This document shows, one piece after another, positions 1 through 11,056 of a DNA stretch of 64,000 nucleotides (the stretch's first letter is position 1; each line of letters starts with the position of its first letter). The notes under the pieces are model-generated. The model did no database searches. It had not been told where the DNA came from and saw only the letters and a program-made list of their open reading frames with translations. Location: contig JAUHZO010000002.1 in the NCBI GenBank assembly GCA_030425925.1, forward strand, positions 186,001-250,000, read 5' to 3'. The DNA is from Alphaproteobacteria bacterium (GTDB lineage Bacteria > Pseudomonadota > Alphaproteobacteria > Rhodobacterales > Rhodobacteraceae). The position numbers and the translations under genes are program-made.

Positions 1-182
1 GCGGCAGATACTGTTTCGTACTCGGATGCGGTACTCCAATCCAGGGAACGGAAAACTTCTATTCTCTCCGATGTAGGCAAGTTCTGCGTGCATGTCGCAA
101 GGTCTTGCACATCAGCCAATGCGATCGCAGGCGGGGTCAGAGCGATGATCGGCAAAAGCCTTTTGGCTGTCTTTGCCAACAT
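1..182 (-). CDS. Secreted hypothetical protein, N-terminal part (3' end outside window)
   Basis: Reading leftwards from the ATG at 182, an open frame of 60 codons runs off the left edge. The N-terminus has a basic start (Lys4, Lys7, Arg8), a hydrophobic core (LLPIIALTPPAIALA) and a plausible signal-peptidase site AIALA/DV near residue 23, so the product is probably periplasmic. A G-rich stretch (GGGGGG) lies just before the start as a possible ribosome site. The mature part visible (about 37 residues, one Cys) is not recognisable, and function is unknown. Confidence 0.5.
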   Translation of the reverse strand, partial: MLAKTAKRLLPIIALTPPAIALADVQDLATCTQNLPTSERIEVFRSLDWSTASEYETVSA

Positions 183-369
183 TGAGCCCCCCGCCCGGCG
201 GCAACGCCGGGCAGCGCCCGACCGCCCCCCCGGGCGGGCGCTTCGCACCCACCCGCGGTCGGTCGCTGCCCTCAGTGCATGTGCCGCCGTCGTTCGCATT
301 CTGCCTTCACTCATAGTCAAGCGTCAGGAGAGGGGGCCGCGTCCGGCCCGCTGTCATGAAGCTTGTGGC

Positions 370-395
370 GGGGCGGGCCATATCAAGCCCGCCCC
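370..395 (-). terminator. Hairpin after sucD
   Basis: A perfect 9-bp inverted repeat (GGGGCGGGC / GCCCGCCCC, 8-nt loop) begins 8 nt beyond the sucD stop codon. There is no clear T-run on the minus strand, so it may act as a terminator or as a 3'-end stabilising hairpin. Confidence 0.5.
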
Positions 396-402
396 GGGAA
401 AT

Positions 403-1290
403 TCACCCCTTCTGGATCGCTTCCATCACCGCCTCACCCAACTGGGCAGGGCTGTCGGCGACCACGATGCCGGCCGCCTGCATCGCTTCGATCTTGTCCT
501 CGGCACCGCCCTTGCCGCCGGCGACGATGGCACCCGCGTGGCCCATGCGGCGGCCCGGAGGCGCGGTGCGTCCGGCGATGAAGCCGGCGGTGGGCTTCCA
601 GCGGCCCTTTTTCTTTTCGTCGGCCAGGAATTGCGCCGCCTCTTCCTCGGCCGAGCCGCCGATCTCGCCGATCATGATGATCGCCTCGGTCTCGTCATCG
701 GCCAGGAACCATTCCAGCACGTCGATATGCTCCGTCCCCTTGATCGGGTCGCCGCCGATGCCGACACAGGTCGACTGGCCCAGACCCACATCGGTGGTCT
801 GCTTGACCGCCTCATAGGTCAAAGTGCCCGAGCGCGACACCACGCCCACCTTGCCGCGCTTGTGGATATGGCCCGGCATGATGCCGATCTTGCAGGCATC
901 CGGCGTGATGACGCCCGGGCAGTTCGGGCCGATCAGCACGCTGTCCGAGGTCTCAAGCGCGCGCTTGACCTTCATCATGTCCAGCACCGGGATGCCCTCG
1001 GTGATGCAGACGATCAGTTCCATGCCTGCGTCGATGGCTTCGAGGATCGAATCCGCGGCAAAGGGCGGCGGCACGTAGATCACGCTGGCATTCGCCTCGG
1101 TGGCGTGCCGCGCCTCGTGCACGCTGTCGAAGACCGGCAGCCCCAGATGCGTCATCCCGCCCTTGCCGGGGGTCACGCCGCCGACCATCTTCGTGCCGTA
1201 GGCCTGCGCCTGTTCGGTGTGGAACGTGCCCTGCGAGCCGGTGAGACCCTGGCAGATCACTTTGGTGTTTTCGTCGATGAGTACGGCCAT
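403..1290 (-). CDS. sucD: Succinyl-CoA ligase (ADP/GDP-forming), alpha subunit
   Basis: The 295-residue product, a normal family length, catalyses the TCA-cycle step succinyl-CoA + ADP + Pi to succinate + ATP together with SucC. The N-terminal CoA-binding Rossmann domain starts [21 protein letters not shown], and the [10 protein letters not shown] segment is typical of the family. The phosphorylated active-site histidine lies in [13 protein letters not shown] (His about 251). The usual partner sucC is on the same strand but about 2.3 kb upstream, separated by a tandem sulfotransferase-like gene, so the standard sucCD pair is interrupted here. Confidence 0.97.
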   Translation of the reverse strand: MAVLIDENTKVICQGLTGSQGTFHTEQAQAYGTKMVGGVTPGKGGMTHLGLPVFDSVHEARHATEANASVIYVPPPFAADSILEAIDAGMELIVCITEGIPVLDMMKVKRALETSDSVLIGPNCPGVITPDACKIGIMPGHIHKRGKVGVVSRSGTLTYEAVKQTTDVGLGQSTCVGIGGDPIKGTEHIDVLEWFLADDETEAIIMIGEIGGSAEEEAAQFLADEKKKGRWKPTAGFIAGRTAPPGRRMGHAGAIVAGGKGGAEDKIEAMQAAGIVVADSPAQLGEAVMEAIQKG

Positions 1291-1373
1291 GTTGTGCCCT
1301 TTCCTTCACATTCGCGGCAGGGGATGGCCCCTTGCCTTTGTCCTTTGCGGCCCGGCGGGCCGTTGTTGATCCG

Positions 1374-3380
1374 TCATGCCACCTGGTCCTGCGTTGCCCC
1401 GCTGCCCGCCTGCGTCTCGGCCAGCAGCTGGTGCGCGCGGGCAAAGAGATAGGGGCGGTCGGGGAAGTAGCGCTGCTGCAGCACGGCGTTCTTGTCGGCA
1501 TTCAGCCGCGCGACCTGTCGGGCGGTCTGGGGCGGCAGGTCCAGCCGGGCCCCCATCCGCGCCAGCGGCAGGCGGGCATATAGGTTGCGCCAGCGCCGCA
1601 CCCTGTCGTCGGCCCCGCGTTTCTGCGCGCGGGCATTGATCCAGCGCCAGAGCCGCACCGAGCGGCGGCTGAAGGCTGTGTTGCGCGGGTCGATGCGCCG
1701 CGTGGCGTCCAGCCGCGCGCCGATCCGTGCGGCATAATCGGCCAGCAGATCGCCATCGGTCAGGAAATCCCGCTCCAGCAGGCGGATGTCCAGCCGCCGG
1801 TCGGTGCCGCGCTGCCAGATGTTGCAGACCCGCAGGTAGTCGCGTTCAGGCCGCCGGGCGATGAATTCGTCCAGCGTTGCCGTCTCGCCCACCTTGACCT
1901 GCTGCGCATAGGCGCTGGGGAACCAGCTGACCTGGTCGCGCAGGTAGACGATATAGCGCGCCTCGGCAAAGCGGGTGGTCAGGAAGGCGTGGAAGGCGCG
2001 TACGCGCTCTTCGGTGTTCAGCCAGGCCGACAGCCATTCGGACGAGATCAGGAAGGTCGTGGGTGCCTCGCGCGCCAGTTCGGCATCGAGCCGCGCGCAA
2101 AGCGTTTCCACAAGCGCGGCCTGGTCCTGCAGCGTGGCGATGCCCAGCAGTCGGCGCATATGCGCGTCGGGGGCCAGCGTGCCGCAGCTGTGCACGGCCA
2201 TCAGGGCAAAGGCGAACTGGTGCCGTGTGCCGGTGCCGCGCAAGTCGTCGAAGGCGGGAAAGGCAAAGCCCTGCGTCGCCAGCGCGCCGCGGTTGCTGTC
2301 CAGCCAGGCCTGGATCGTGCCGGTGCCGGTCTTGGGCATGCCGATATGCACCACCGCCTTGTGCCGCCCGTAGTGCTGCGCGGCCTCGTCCGGGGTCAGG
2401 GGGCGGGCGGTGGCGGTCGGGGCGCTGGAGGGAAAGAGCGCCGTCTCGTCCGGACAGAGCGCGGCGCGCAACGCTTCGTTCCCGGCAAGGTTCATGCGCC
2501 GGACCCGGGCCGCCTGTGTCGCGCTCAGGCGCATCTTCTTCAGCCCCAGAGGGTTGGGCAGCGGGGTGGAATACAGCTGCCGCTGCAGGGGCAGCAGGCG
2601 CAGCCGTTCCATCGCCGGGCCCAGATGCTGCGACACCCGCCGCGTCAGCCGCAGCCGGAAGGCGGTCATGCTTTCGTTCTGCCGCTCGGGCCGCTGCAGG
2701 CCGTCGGGCGACACGCCCAGCTGGGCGGCGAAATCGGCGATCAGGTCGCCCTGGACCAGCGCCGCCGGATCGAGACGGCGCACGATCAGGGCGTCCGGCC
2801 CGGCCGTCTCCCACCACAGCCTTGCCAGCGCGTGGTAATCGTTGCGGCCCTGTTTCGCGATGAAATCGTCAAGCCCCATGGCCGCGCCCGAGCGGATCGC
2901 CTGCACATAGGCGCTGGCCACCCAGTCGGCCTGGTCGCGGATGTAGACGACATACCGCACCGTTTCGAACCGCGCCGCGAACCAGCCATGCAGCCGGGCG
3001 ATCTGTTCGGGCTTGCGCAGCGCGGTGCCGATATGTTCGGACGAGGTGACATAGAGGCCGTCCGCCTGTGGCAGGCTCGCCTCCACCCGGTCGAGAAACG
3101 TGGCGACGCGCGCGTCCAGGTCGGCGCGATCGTCGATTCGGTAGGCCTGCGCCTGCCAGGGGCCGGGCTGCCAGAGCGGGTTTTCGCTGGCGGCAAAGAT
3201 CGACCAGCCCATGGCCGTGGACAGCTCGGGCCCGCCATGCGGCGGCAGATCGTCGAACCAGACGCCCCTCTCCCGCAGCGCCGCGCGGTTCACCTGCAAC
3301 CAGCGCTGCAGCGTGGTCGAGCCGGTCTTGTTCAGCCCGATATGCACGATGGCGGTGCGGTTGGCGGCGGGGGCGGTCAC
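1374..3380 (-). CDS. Tandem-duplicated sulfotransferase-like protein
   Basis: The 668-residue protein consists of two homologous halves. Each begins with a sulfotransferase-type phosphate-binding segment: [18 protein letters not shown] near residue 10 and [18 protein letters not shown] near residue 340. Each also repeats a pattern resembling SSE(H/W)...ARF.. (A/V)RYIVY(L/I)RDQ. In the family this fold transfers sulfate from PAPS to sugars or other acceptors. The substrate cannot be told. There is no signal peptide. It sits between sucC (193 nt upstream, with hairpins in the gap) and sucD (83 nt downstream). Two-domain copies within one chain are unusual and suggest internal gene duplication. 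Family assignment is good; activity is inferred. Confidence 0.75.
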   Translation of the reverse strand: MTAPAANRTAIVHIGLNKTGSTTLQRWLQVNRAALRERGVWFDDLPPHGGPELSTAMGWSIFAASENPLWQPGPWQAQAYRIDDRADLDARVATFLDRVEASLPQADGLYVTSSEHIGTALRKPEQIARLHGWFAARFETVRYVVYIRDQADWVASAYVQAIRSGAAMGLDDFIAKQGRNDYHALARLWWETAGPDALIVRRLDPAALVQGDLIADFAAQLGVSPDGLQRPERQNESMTAFRLRLTRRVSQHLGPAMERLRLLPLQRQLYSTPLPNPLGLKKMRLSATQAARVRRMNLAGNEALRAALCPDETALFPSSAPTATARPLTPDEAAQHYGRHKAVVHIGMPKTGTGTIQAWLDSNRGALATQGFAFPAFDDLRGTGTRHQFAFALMAVHSCGTLAPDAHMRRLLGIATLQDQAALVETLCARLDAELAREAPTTFLISSEWLSAWLNTEERVRAFHAFLTTRFAEARYIVYLRDQVSWFPSAYAQQVKVGETATLDEFIARRPERDYLRVCNIWQRGTDRRLDIRLLERDFLTDGDLLADYAARIGARLDATRRIDPRNTAFSRRSVRLWRWINARAQKRGADDRVRRWRNLYARLPLARMGARLDLPPQTARQVARLNADKNAVLQQRYFPDRPYLFARAHQLLAETQAGSGATQDQVA

Positions 3381-3445
3381 GTTTCGGATCCGTTCTGGTT
3401 GTCAGGGGTGTGGCGCGAGCTTGCACGCGGTTTCGGTGGCGGGGA

Positions 3446-3469
3446 GGTGCGTGCAGGCACGCACCCTAC
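3446..3469. repeat. Palindromic intergenic element (GGTGCGTGC type)
   Basis: Perfect 9-bp arms GGTGCGTGC / GCACGCACC flank AG and are followed by CTAC. The same architecture, an inverted repeat ending CACCCTAC, recurs at 51686-51707, and a related palindrome ending CCTAC is at 33748-33775. It looks like a small dispersed palindrome family. Confidence 0.5.
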
Positions 3470-3525
3470 GGTTGGCGGATCTTTCGGCGTCTTGACTGGT
3501 CCGGGGCTCCGCCCGTTCGCGCCTC

Positions 3526-3565
3526 AAACGCTCCGAAGGAGCGTTTGCCGGGGCATGCGCCCCGG
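3526..3565. terminator. Two hairpins downstream of sucC
   Basis: A perfect 9-bp stem AAACGCTCC / GGAGCGTTT (loop GAA; read on the minus strand the loop is TTC) is followed by a second 6-bp stem CCGGGG / CCCCGG at 3548-3565. They lie 8-48 nt after the sucC stop on the minus strand and could end or attenuate transcription before the sulfotransferase-like gene. Confidence 0.5.
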
Positions 3566-3573
3566 ATCGGCGC

Positions 3574-4767
3574 TCACCCCTTCACCGCCTTCACGATCTT
3601 CTCGGCCCCGTCCTTGAGGTCGTCCGCCGCGATCACGTCCAGCCCGGAATTGCTGATGATCTCCTTGCCCTGTTCCACATTGGTGCCTTCCAGACGCACC
3701 ACCAGCGGGACCTTCAGGCCGACCTCCTTCACCGCGGCGATCACGCCCTCGGCGATGACGTCGCAGCGCATGATGCCGCCGAAGATGTTCACCAGGATGC
3801 CCTTGACGTTCGGGTCCGAGGTGATGATCTTGAACGCTTCGGTGACCTTTTCCTTGGTCGCGCCGCCGCCCACGTCGAGGAAGTTGGCAGGCTCCGCGCC
3901 ATAGAGCTTGATGATGTCCATCGTCGCCATGGCCAGGCCCGCGCCGTTCACCATGCAGCCGATTTCACCGTCCAGGGCGATGTAGTTCAGGTCGTATTTC
4001 GAGGCAGCCAGTTCCTTGGGGTCTTCTTCCGTCTCGTCGCGCAGTTCGGCGATGTCGGCGTGGCGGTAGATCGCGTTGCCGTCAAAGCCCATCTTGGCAT
4101 CGAGGCATTTCAGATCGCCGCTGTCGGTCAGGATCAGCGGGTTGATCTCCAGCATCTCCATGTCTTTTTCGGTGAAGAGCTTGTAGAGCGTGCCCATCAG
4201 CGCCACGCATTGCTTCAGCGCCTTGCCTTCGAGGCCCAGCATGAAGCCGATGCGGCGGCCATGGAACGGCTGGTACCCGGTGGCCGGATCGACGCTGAAC
4301 GACAGGATCTTGTCGGGCGTGCTTTCGGCCACTTCCTCGATGTCCATCCCGCCTTCGGTGGAGGCGACAAAGGAGATGCGGCTGGTCTGGCGATCCACCA
4401 GAAGGGCCAGGTAGAACTCCTTCTCGATGTCCGAGCCGTCCTCGATATAGATGCGGTTGACCTGCTTGCCGGCGTCGCCGGTCTGCTTGGTCACCAGCGT
4501 GCGGCCCAGCATGCGCTTGGCTTCCATCTCGGCCTCTTCCACCGATTTGGCCAGCCGGACGCCGCCCTTTTCGCCGGCATCGGCCTCCTTGAAGCTGCCC
4601 TTGCCGCGGCCGCCGGCGTGAATCTGCGCCTTGACCACCCAAAGGGGCCCGTCCAGTGCGCCTGCGGCGGTTTTCGCGTCTTCGGCCTTCAGAACCACGC
4701 GGCCATCGGAGACCGGCGCGCCGTAGCTGCGCAGAAGCGCTTTCGCCTGGTATTCATGGATGTTCAT
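3574..4767 (-). CDS. sucC: Succinyl-CoA ligase (ADP-forming), beta subunit
   Basis: The 397-residue product is the nucleotide-binding subunit that works with SucD in the TCA cycle. It starts [22 protein letters not shown], has the ATP-grasp glycine-rich loop [11 protein letters not shown] near residue 53, the conserved EINPL segment, and the C-terminal ligase domain with [18 protein letters not shown] and [13 protein letters not shown]. Its promoter region holds two GTGATCAC palindromes (4880-4910), the same arrangement as upstream of sdhC, which suggests shared regulation. Hairpins follow the stop codon, so coupling to sucD further downstream may be partial. Confidence 0.97.
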   Translation of the reverse strand: MNIHEYQAKALLRSYGAPVSDGRVVLKAEDAKTAAGALDGPLWVVKAQIHAGGRGKGSFKEADAGEKGGVRLAKSVEEAEMEAKRMLGRTLVTKQTGDAGKQVNRIYIEDGSDIEKEFYLALLVDRQTSRISFVASTEGGMDIEEVAESTPDKILSFSVDPATGYQPFHGRRIGFMLGLEGKALKQCVALMGTLYKLFTEKDMEMLEINPLILTDSGDLKCLDAKMGFDGNAIYRHADIAELRDETEEDPKELAASKYDLNYIALDGEIGCMVNGAGLAMATMDIIKLYGAEPANFLDVGGGATKEKVTEAFKIITSDPNVKGILVNIFGGIMRCDVIAEGVIAAVKEVGLKVPLVVRLEGTNVEQGKEIISNSGLDVIAADDLKDGAEKIVKAVKG

Positions 4768-4879
4768 CGAAACACAGTCCCATCTTCGCTTGCGGTTGCC
4801 TCAGGTATAGGCCCGCGGTTGAGAAGGGATTAAGCGCAAACTTGCCGCACCTGCGAAATTCCGCGCACATTCCGACATT

Positions 4880-4910
4880 TGTGATCACAGTATTCCGAGC
4901 TGTGATCACA
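4880..4910. promoter_or_regulatory. Paired GTGATCAC palindromes upstream of sucC
   Basis: Two perfect 10-bp palindromes TGTGATCACA occupy 4880-4889 and 4901-4910. Their centres are 21 bp apart, two helical turns, so they lie on the same DNA face. The nearer site ends 113 bp before the sucC start. The identical core and spacing recur upstream of sdhC (14136-14166). The binding protein is not known to me; a dimeric repressor or activator of TCA genes is inferred. Confidence 0.65.
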
Positions 4911-4956
4911 AAGTCTTGCGCTGGCGAAGGGACCGCGGGGAATCACCCCGCGCGTG

Positions 4957-5838
4957 TCAGCGACCGGCCTCCAGAAGCGCGCGAAGCGGCAGCGGATGGT
5001 CGGTCTGGTAAGCCCCGGCGCGGCTGGACAGAACCGCCTGCCAGGGCGCGTCGTCACCCTGGGCCAGGGCCCGGTCGGGCGCGCCCAGACCGTTGACCCA
5101 GAGCCGCACACCCTTGTCCGCCGCCGCCTTGCGCAGGGCCGGGGTGATGCGCGACGGCGCGACAGAGACGACGTGCAGCCGCTCGCCATGGCTGCGCCAC
5201 AGCGCGTCCAGCCTTGCCACCGGATCGTTGCCGTCAAGATGGAACAGCGGCGCAGCCCCGGTGCCCTCGGCCAGCCGGGCCACGACAGCCGCCTGCGGAT
5301 GCCGGACCAGCAGGTTGTCCGCGCCATAGCGGTCAATCAGCGGGGCGAGGGTGTCCATCCGGTGTTCCTTGACATCCAGATCGATCAGGATGCGCCCCTG
5401 CGCCAGGCGCAGGGCCTCTTCCAGCGTCGGCACCACGTGTTCCCGAGTATCATCGGCGGCACCCTTCAGGCGCAGCGCCCGGACCTGCTCCATCGGATAC
5501 AGTGCCACGATATGGCTGATCACGGCAAAGGGGCCGGGCGGTACGGGCGGGCCGTCGGGAAAGCGCTCTGCCGCGTTGGTGGTGCGCTCGAACGTGCTGT
5601 CATGCATCAGGATATGCACGCCGTCGGCGGTGACGCGCACGTCCAGTTCCACCATGTCGATGCCCGCCGCAATCGCGCCCTCGATCCCGGCCAGGCTGTT
5701 TTCCGGCGCGCCGAACCCGTTGGCGCGGTGCGCGACAATCGCCACCGGCGCGCCCGGGGCAAACCGCGCGCGGATGGTTTCGGCACATGCTGCCCCGGCC
5801 AGCCCGGCCAGCAGCAGCGCCATGAGGACGGCACGCAT
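4957..5838 (-). CDS. Secreted glycerophosphodiester phosphodiesterase family protein
   Basis: The 293-residue protein has a signal peptide (MRAVLMALLLAGLAGAACA, cut near residue 19) and a GDPD TIM-barrel domain. The catalytic signature is visible as VAHRANGFGAPENS (His-Arg and Glu) followed by VELDVRVTADG and LMHD, which supply the metal-binding Glu/Asp and second catalytic His. Family members hydrolyse glycerophosphodiesters to an alcohol and glycerol-3-phosphate. A periplasmic role in scavenging phospholipid head groups is likely. It lies upstream of sucC on the same strand, but sucC has its own regulatory region in the 189-bp gap, so it is probably a separate unit. Confidence 0.85.
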   Translation of the reverse strand: MRAVLMALLLAGLAGAACAETIRARFAPGAPVAIVAHRANGFGAPENSLAGIEGAIAAGIDMVELDVRVTADGVHILMHDSTFERTTNAAERFPDGPPVPPGPFAVISHIVALYPMEQVRALRLKGAADDTREHVVPTLEEALRLAQGRILIDLDVKEHRMDTLAPLIDRYGADNLLVRHPQAAVVARLAEGTGAAPLFHLDGNDPVARLDALWRSHGERLHVVSVAPSRITPALRKAAADKGVRLWVNGLGAPDRALAQGDDAPWQAVLSSRAGAYQTDHPLPLRALLEAGR

Positions 5839-5950
5839 CGGTCACTCTCCCTTTTCCGCGAGCGTTAACCCGAGATTTGTAAAATTCGCATGAATTGCTG
5901 CGGTGTTTCGTGTTAAGAGGGAATTGATTAACCCAAAGGCGAGTTTTCCC

Positions 5951-7054
5951 ATGGAATACACCCCATCCTTCATGACCCTCGTGTCGCTCTACGCCGCCGA
6001 ACCGGTGGAATTCAGCGATCTCAAACCCGTCACCCTGGCCATGTGGATCCTGGAATCCGCCCGCGGCGCGTCGCAACTGGCCAGCGAGCACCGCAATTTC
6101 GCCGGGATGAAATGGCGCACCGAGATGAAGCCCTATGGCAAGCGGGTGAACTACGAGGCGCATGACGGCGACGGGTATTACACCGAGTTCAACTCGCTCG
6201 AGGATTTCCTGCGCGGCTTCTGGGCCTTTCTGGACCGGTCGCCCTATGACGGCTGGCGCGACCGGGCGGCCGATCCGGCGGCCTTCATCCGCTTTGTCGG
6301 GCCGATCTGGGCCGAGGACGAGGCCTATGCAGACAAGGTGCTGGGGCTGGAAGAGGAAGCGCGCGGCCTGCTGGCCGGGGCCGGTGCCCTGACCAACGAG
6401 GCGGGGCTCGAGGACGGGGTCTTTGCCACCGGCGATCCGGGAGACAGCGGCGGGCATACCACACTGGTCAGCGGCGGCGGGCTGGCGCTGTCGGGCGACG
6501 GCAAGCGGCTTCTGCCGTCTGGCGGGCTAACAATCGCGTATCGCGGCGACGATGCCTGCCCCTATGGCGTCACCGCCACCAACAACCGCGCGGCCTTTGC
6601 CGCCATCGTGCTGCATCACAACAGCCCGGTGCACACCACGGACTGGTATGTGCAATACCAGATCGACGGCGATCCGGGCCGCGGCGGGCACCATTTCGGT
6701 TATCACATCTATGTCGCGCCGGACGGGCGGATCATCCAGGGCGCGCCCATGACCAAGCGGACCAACCACGTCTCGGGCGACAACCGGGTGCGGCGCAGCA
6801 TCGGGCGCTTTGCCAACAACACCAACGCCATCGGCATCACCTGTTCCGAGGCCGGGCTGGTGTCCGGCGACCGCACGGTCGGCTCGCGCCCGACCCAGGC
6901 GCAGACGGATGCGGTGTTCTCGCTGGTCTGGCTGCTTTGCGATCTCTACGGCATCCCGTTCTCTCATGTCTGGGGACATGGCGAAATCCAGACCACGCGG
7001 CACCGGTCGGAAGGTTCGGCGCAGGCGCAGGAAATCCGAAGCTGGCAGAACTGA
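5951..7054 (+). CDS. Two-domain peptidoglycan hydrolase: glucosaminidase-like plus amidase_2
   Basis: From the ATG at 5951, preceded by AAAGGCGAG, the product is 367 residues. An in-frame GTG at 5903 would add 16 unconvincing residues. Residues about 1-145 resemble a glucosaminidase (GH73-like) domain (LAMWILESARGAS, NFAGMKWR, YYTEFNSLEDFLRGFWAFLDR). Residues about 195-365 form an N-acetylmuramoyl-L-alanine amidase of the amidase_2/PGRP type with LHHNSP, HHFGYHIYVAPDGRIIQG and HVWGHGEIQ, which supply likely zinc histidines. There is no signal peptide, so it may act in the cytosol or leave by a holin-like route. Phage endolysins often have such fusions, but no other phage genes surround it. 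Confidence 0.75.
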   Translation: MEYTPSFMTLVSLYAAEPVEFSDLKPVTLAMWILESARGASQLASEHRNFAGMKWRTEMKPYGKRVNYEAHDGDGYYTEFNSLEDFLRGFWAFLDRSPYDGWRDRAADPAAFIRFVGPIWAEDEAYADKVLGLEEEARGLLAGAGALTNEAGLEDGVFATGDPGDSGGHTTLVSGGGLALSGDGKRLLPSGGLTIAYRGDDACPYGVTATNNRAAFAAIVLHHNSPVHTTDWYVQYQIDGDPGRGGHHFGYHIYVAPDGRIIQGAPMTKRTNHVSGDNRVRRSIGRFANNTNAIGITCSEAGLVSGDRTVGSRPTQAQTDAVFSLVWLLCDLYGIPFSHVWGHGEIQTTRHRSEGSAQAQEIRSWQN

Positions 7055-7186
7055 CGGCCTGTCTCGCACCGCGACGCGCGGCTACAGCCGCCGCTCGGAC
7101 AGCACCACCTTTGTGCTGCGATCCTTGGCGCTCCTGCACCCTGCCGCAGGCGGATGCGGCGTGCCTCCGGGGGCGAGCGCCGGGGC

Positions 7187-8395
7187 TCAGACCCAGCCGT
7201 CGATCACCGCTTCAAGCTCGGGCACCATCGCGGCCTCGAAATCCCAGCGTCCGCGGTGGCGCGGACCGGGCGGGCGCGGCAGGTCGATCAGGAAATGGGT
7301 CTCTTCCCCGCCCAGATCGGCGATCAGCTTTTCATTGATGTCGAGCTTGAAATAGCCCGGTCCGATGGTCAGCACCTTGACGCCCGGCGTGCGGGCAAAG
7401 GCGCAGAGATGCACCTGAGAGCCCACGCTGCCGGCCACATGCGTGGCCCCCTGCAACAGGGCCGCCTGTTCCGCCAGCGGATGGTCCTGCGGGTGGATCA
7501 CAGCAAATCCCTTGCGTTCGAACAGGGCGTCCAGCAGGTCCATCCCGTCCCCGGCGCGCGGATCGTCCTTCAGCCGCGAGCGGCTCAGAAACAGCCGTTT
7601 CGGTCGGTCCCGCGGCTCTGCCGCTTGTGCCAGAACATCCCCGGCGCGGCGCATGGTGCGGGCAAAGGCGGGATGCATCAGCCCGGAATAGGGCGACAGG
7701 CGGCGGGGCAGGATCAGCCGCTCGACCCGCACCGGCTTGGCTGCAAAGGTGCAGCGCCGCTTGGGCGCGCCATAGGCGCGCAGCAGGTCGGCGGCATAGC
7801 CCGGCAGGCGTTCGCCGCGCCGCCCGGTCCCCAGCAGACCCATGCCCAGCACGCTGTCGATCTGGTCCAGCGACAGCAGGCCCTCGTGCAGCGGCCAGAG
7901 CCGCGCGGGCATGTCGGTGAGGCAATGGCCGAAATGGGCGTAGAACAGTTCGGCAAACAGATGTGTGCCCGTCAGGGTCTGGCGCACCGGCGGCAGCGCG
8001 GCCTCCCACCGGCTGGCGGGATCGGGCATGTCGATGCAGGAATGGATCAGGTAGGACTTGCCCAGCCCGTCGGGATAGACCGCGCCGTCCTGCGCCACCA
8101 CCAGCCCCAGCTGTCCGCGCCCAAGCCCGCGTTCGGGAACGTCGCGCGGCGGCGGCTGGCGCTGTTCCAGCGCGTGTTGCGGGTAGAAGACCGCGTTTCT
8201 CAGCGCAATCACATACGGCGTGCCGAAGGGATCCATCCAGCCGCGTTTCGGGCGGGACTTGTCGGCGCTGTAATCGGGCAGAAAGATCGCGTCGTCATCC
8301 GAGGCCAGCAAGGCGGCCATGTCGTCGACGCGCCGCAGGCGGTCGAGCGCACGCGGGCCAAACGCCGCGTCGGTGGGTTTGGGATTGAACCACAT
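7187..8395 (-). CDS. Glycosyltransferase family 61 protein
   Basis: The 402-residue cytosolic protein matches the GT61 (DUF563) pattern: a central FYAHFGHCLTDMPARLWPL segment, a middle region with RRLSPYSGLMHPA, then LFLSRSRLKDD, and the late motif ERKGFAVIHPQDHPLAEQAALLQGATHVAGSVGSQVHLCAFA. GT61 enzymes transfer sugars to glycans or surface polysaccharides; donor and acceptor cannot be read here. A GAGGA ribosome site precedes the ATG. It follows mdh on the same strand after 57 bp that contain a strong hairpin, so it is probably not in the mdh transcript. Confidence 0.8.
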   Translation of the reverse strand: MWFNPKPTDAAFGPRALDRLRRVDDMAALLASDDDAIFLPDYSADKSRPKRGWMDPFGTPYVIALRNAVFYPQHALEQRQPPPRDVPERGLGRGQLGLVVAQDGAVYPDGLGKSYLIHSCIDMPDPASRWEAALPPVRQTLTGTHLFAELFYAHFGHCLTDMPARLWPLHEGLLSLDQIDSVLGMGLLGTGRRGERLPGYAADLLRAYGAPKRRCTFAAKPVRVERLILPRRLSPYSGLMHPAFARTMRRAGDVLAQAAEPRDRPKRLFLSRSRLKDDPRAGDGMDLLDALFERKGFAVIHPQDHPLAEQAALLQGATHVAGSVGSQVHLCAFARTPGVKVLTIGPGYFKLDINEKLIADLGGEETHFLIDLPRPPGPRHRGRWDFEAAMVPELEAVIDGWV

Positions 8396-8409
8396 GGTTC
8401 CTCGCGCGG

Positions 8410-8443
8410 GGACGGGGCGCGCACATGGGCGCGCACCCCGTCC
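8410..8443 (-). terminator. GC-rich hairpin after mdh
   Basis: Arms GGACGGGG / CCCCGTCC extend inward through GC-rich sequence with one bulge and begin 9 nt after the mdh stop. No T-run follows, so it may be a terminator or a 3' stabiliser. Confidence 0.45.
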
Positions 8444-8452
8444 GCCGAAGGA

Positions 8453-10339
<1,887 letters not shown>

Positions 10340-10438
10340 CCGGCCGGCAAAGCGGCCCGATCCTGCACCCGAACCGGACCTGAAGGATCGCCGCTCTGCT
10401 TGTGCCGCGCCGCGGCAGCAGGCAGAGGCGGCGAAGCC

Positions 10439-10759
10439 TCATGCGTCGTCGCCCCGGGGCGGCAGCGCCTCGGCCATTTCCTCGAACGCCTGGCCGCTGG
10501 CCACAAGGCAGGTCAGGCCGGTCGCCATGGTCACGGTGATCGTCCACGACCCCGATTCCGGGGAGGCGAACACCTCCATCACGGCGTTGTTGCTGCCAAG
10601 GCCCATGCTTTGCCGGGTTTCGCCGTATTTCTCGGCCAGCCGCGCCACCACCTGATCGCGCGGTGCGCAATGTTGCAGTGTCTGGGCGTCCACCAGCGAG
10701 GCGGCGCCCAGCAGGAAGCCCGCCGACAGCACCATCTTCTGTACCAGTCTTTCCGTCAT
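10439..10759 (-). CDS. Small secreted protein of unknown function
   Basis: The 106-residue product starts at the ATG at 10759; in-frame upstream starts would only add low-complexity sequence. It has a signal peptide (MTERLVQKMVLSAGFLLGAASLVDA) followed by a short domain with two cysteines (LQHC, LTCLVASG) and the motif RDQVVARLAEKYGETRQSMGL. It is probably periplasmic. I recognise it as a hypothetical type common in Rhodobacterales but know of no function. It is convergent with the TSUP gene. Confidence 0.65.
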   Translation of the reverse strand: MTERLVQKMVLSAGFLLGAASLVDAQTLQHCAPRDQVVARLAEKYGETRQSMGLGSNNAVMEVFASPESGSWTITVTMATGLTCLVASGQAFEEMAEALPPRGDDA

Positions 10760-10936
10760 CGTCTTGCCCTTTCGGTTCCACAAGCGACCGCCGCGGCCCT
10801 TCCCCGCGTGCCCCTTGCCCGTTGACGTCCCCTCGCCGTGTCGGGGCTTTGCCCCGGCACCGGATGTCCCGGCCATGTCCGACAACTTCCGGTCAAAACC
10901 CTTCCGATCTGGTTAACGCGCCGGGCGTTGCCTCTG

Positions 10937-10977
10937 ATTGGCACCAATACACCCCGGTGCAGCACAAAAATGCTGCA
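10937..10977. promoter_or_regulatory. Palindromes upstream of the malyl-CoA thioesterase gene
   Basis: Two inverted repeats lie 80-120 bp before the start at 11057: ATTGG-CA-CCAAT (10937-10948) and TGCAGCA-N6-TGCTGCA (10958-10977). They look like operator or hairpin elements for this ethylmalonyl-CoA pathway gene. The regulator is unknown. Confidence 0.35.
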
Positions 10978-11056
10978 TTGCGGCAGGCGGGGTCTTGAAC
11001 TTTCCGTCCGGAAATGCCCCTGTGCCGCGCAACAAAATTACGCATCGGAGACTCAC

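Noticed and set aside
1989-3617. A 542-codon plus-strand frame
   Set aside because: It is antisense to the tandem sulfotransferase-like gene and has Gly/Arg/Gln-rich shadow composition.
5951-7054. Prophage remnant
   Set aside because: Only the hydrolase is endolysin-like; neighbours are ordinary chromosomal genes with no integrase, capsid or tail genes.
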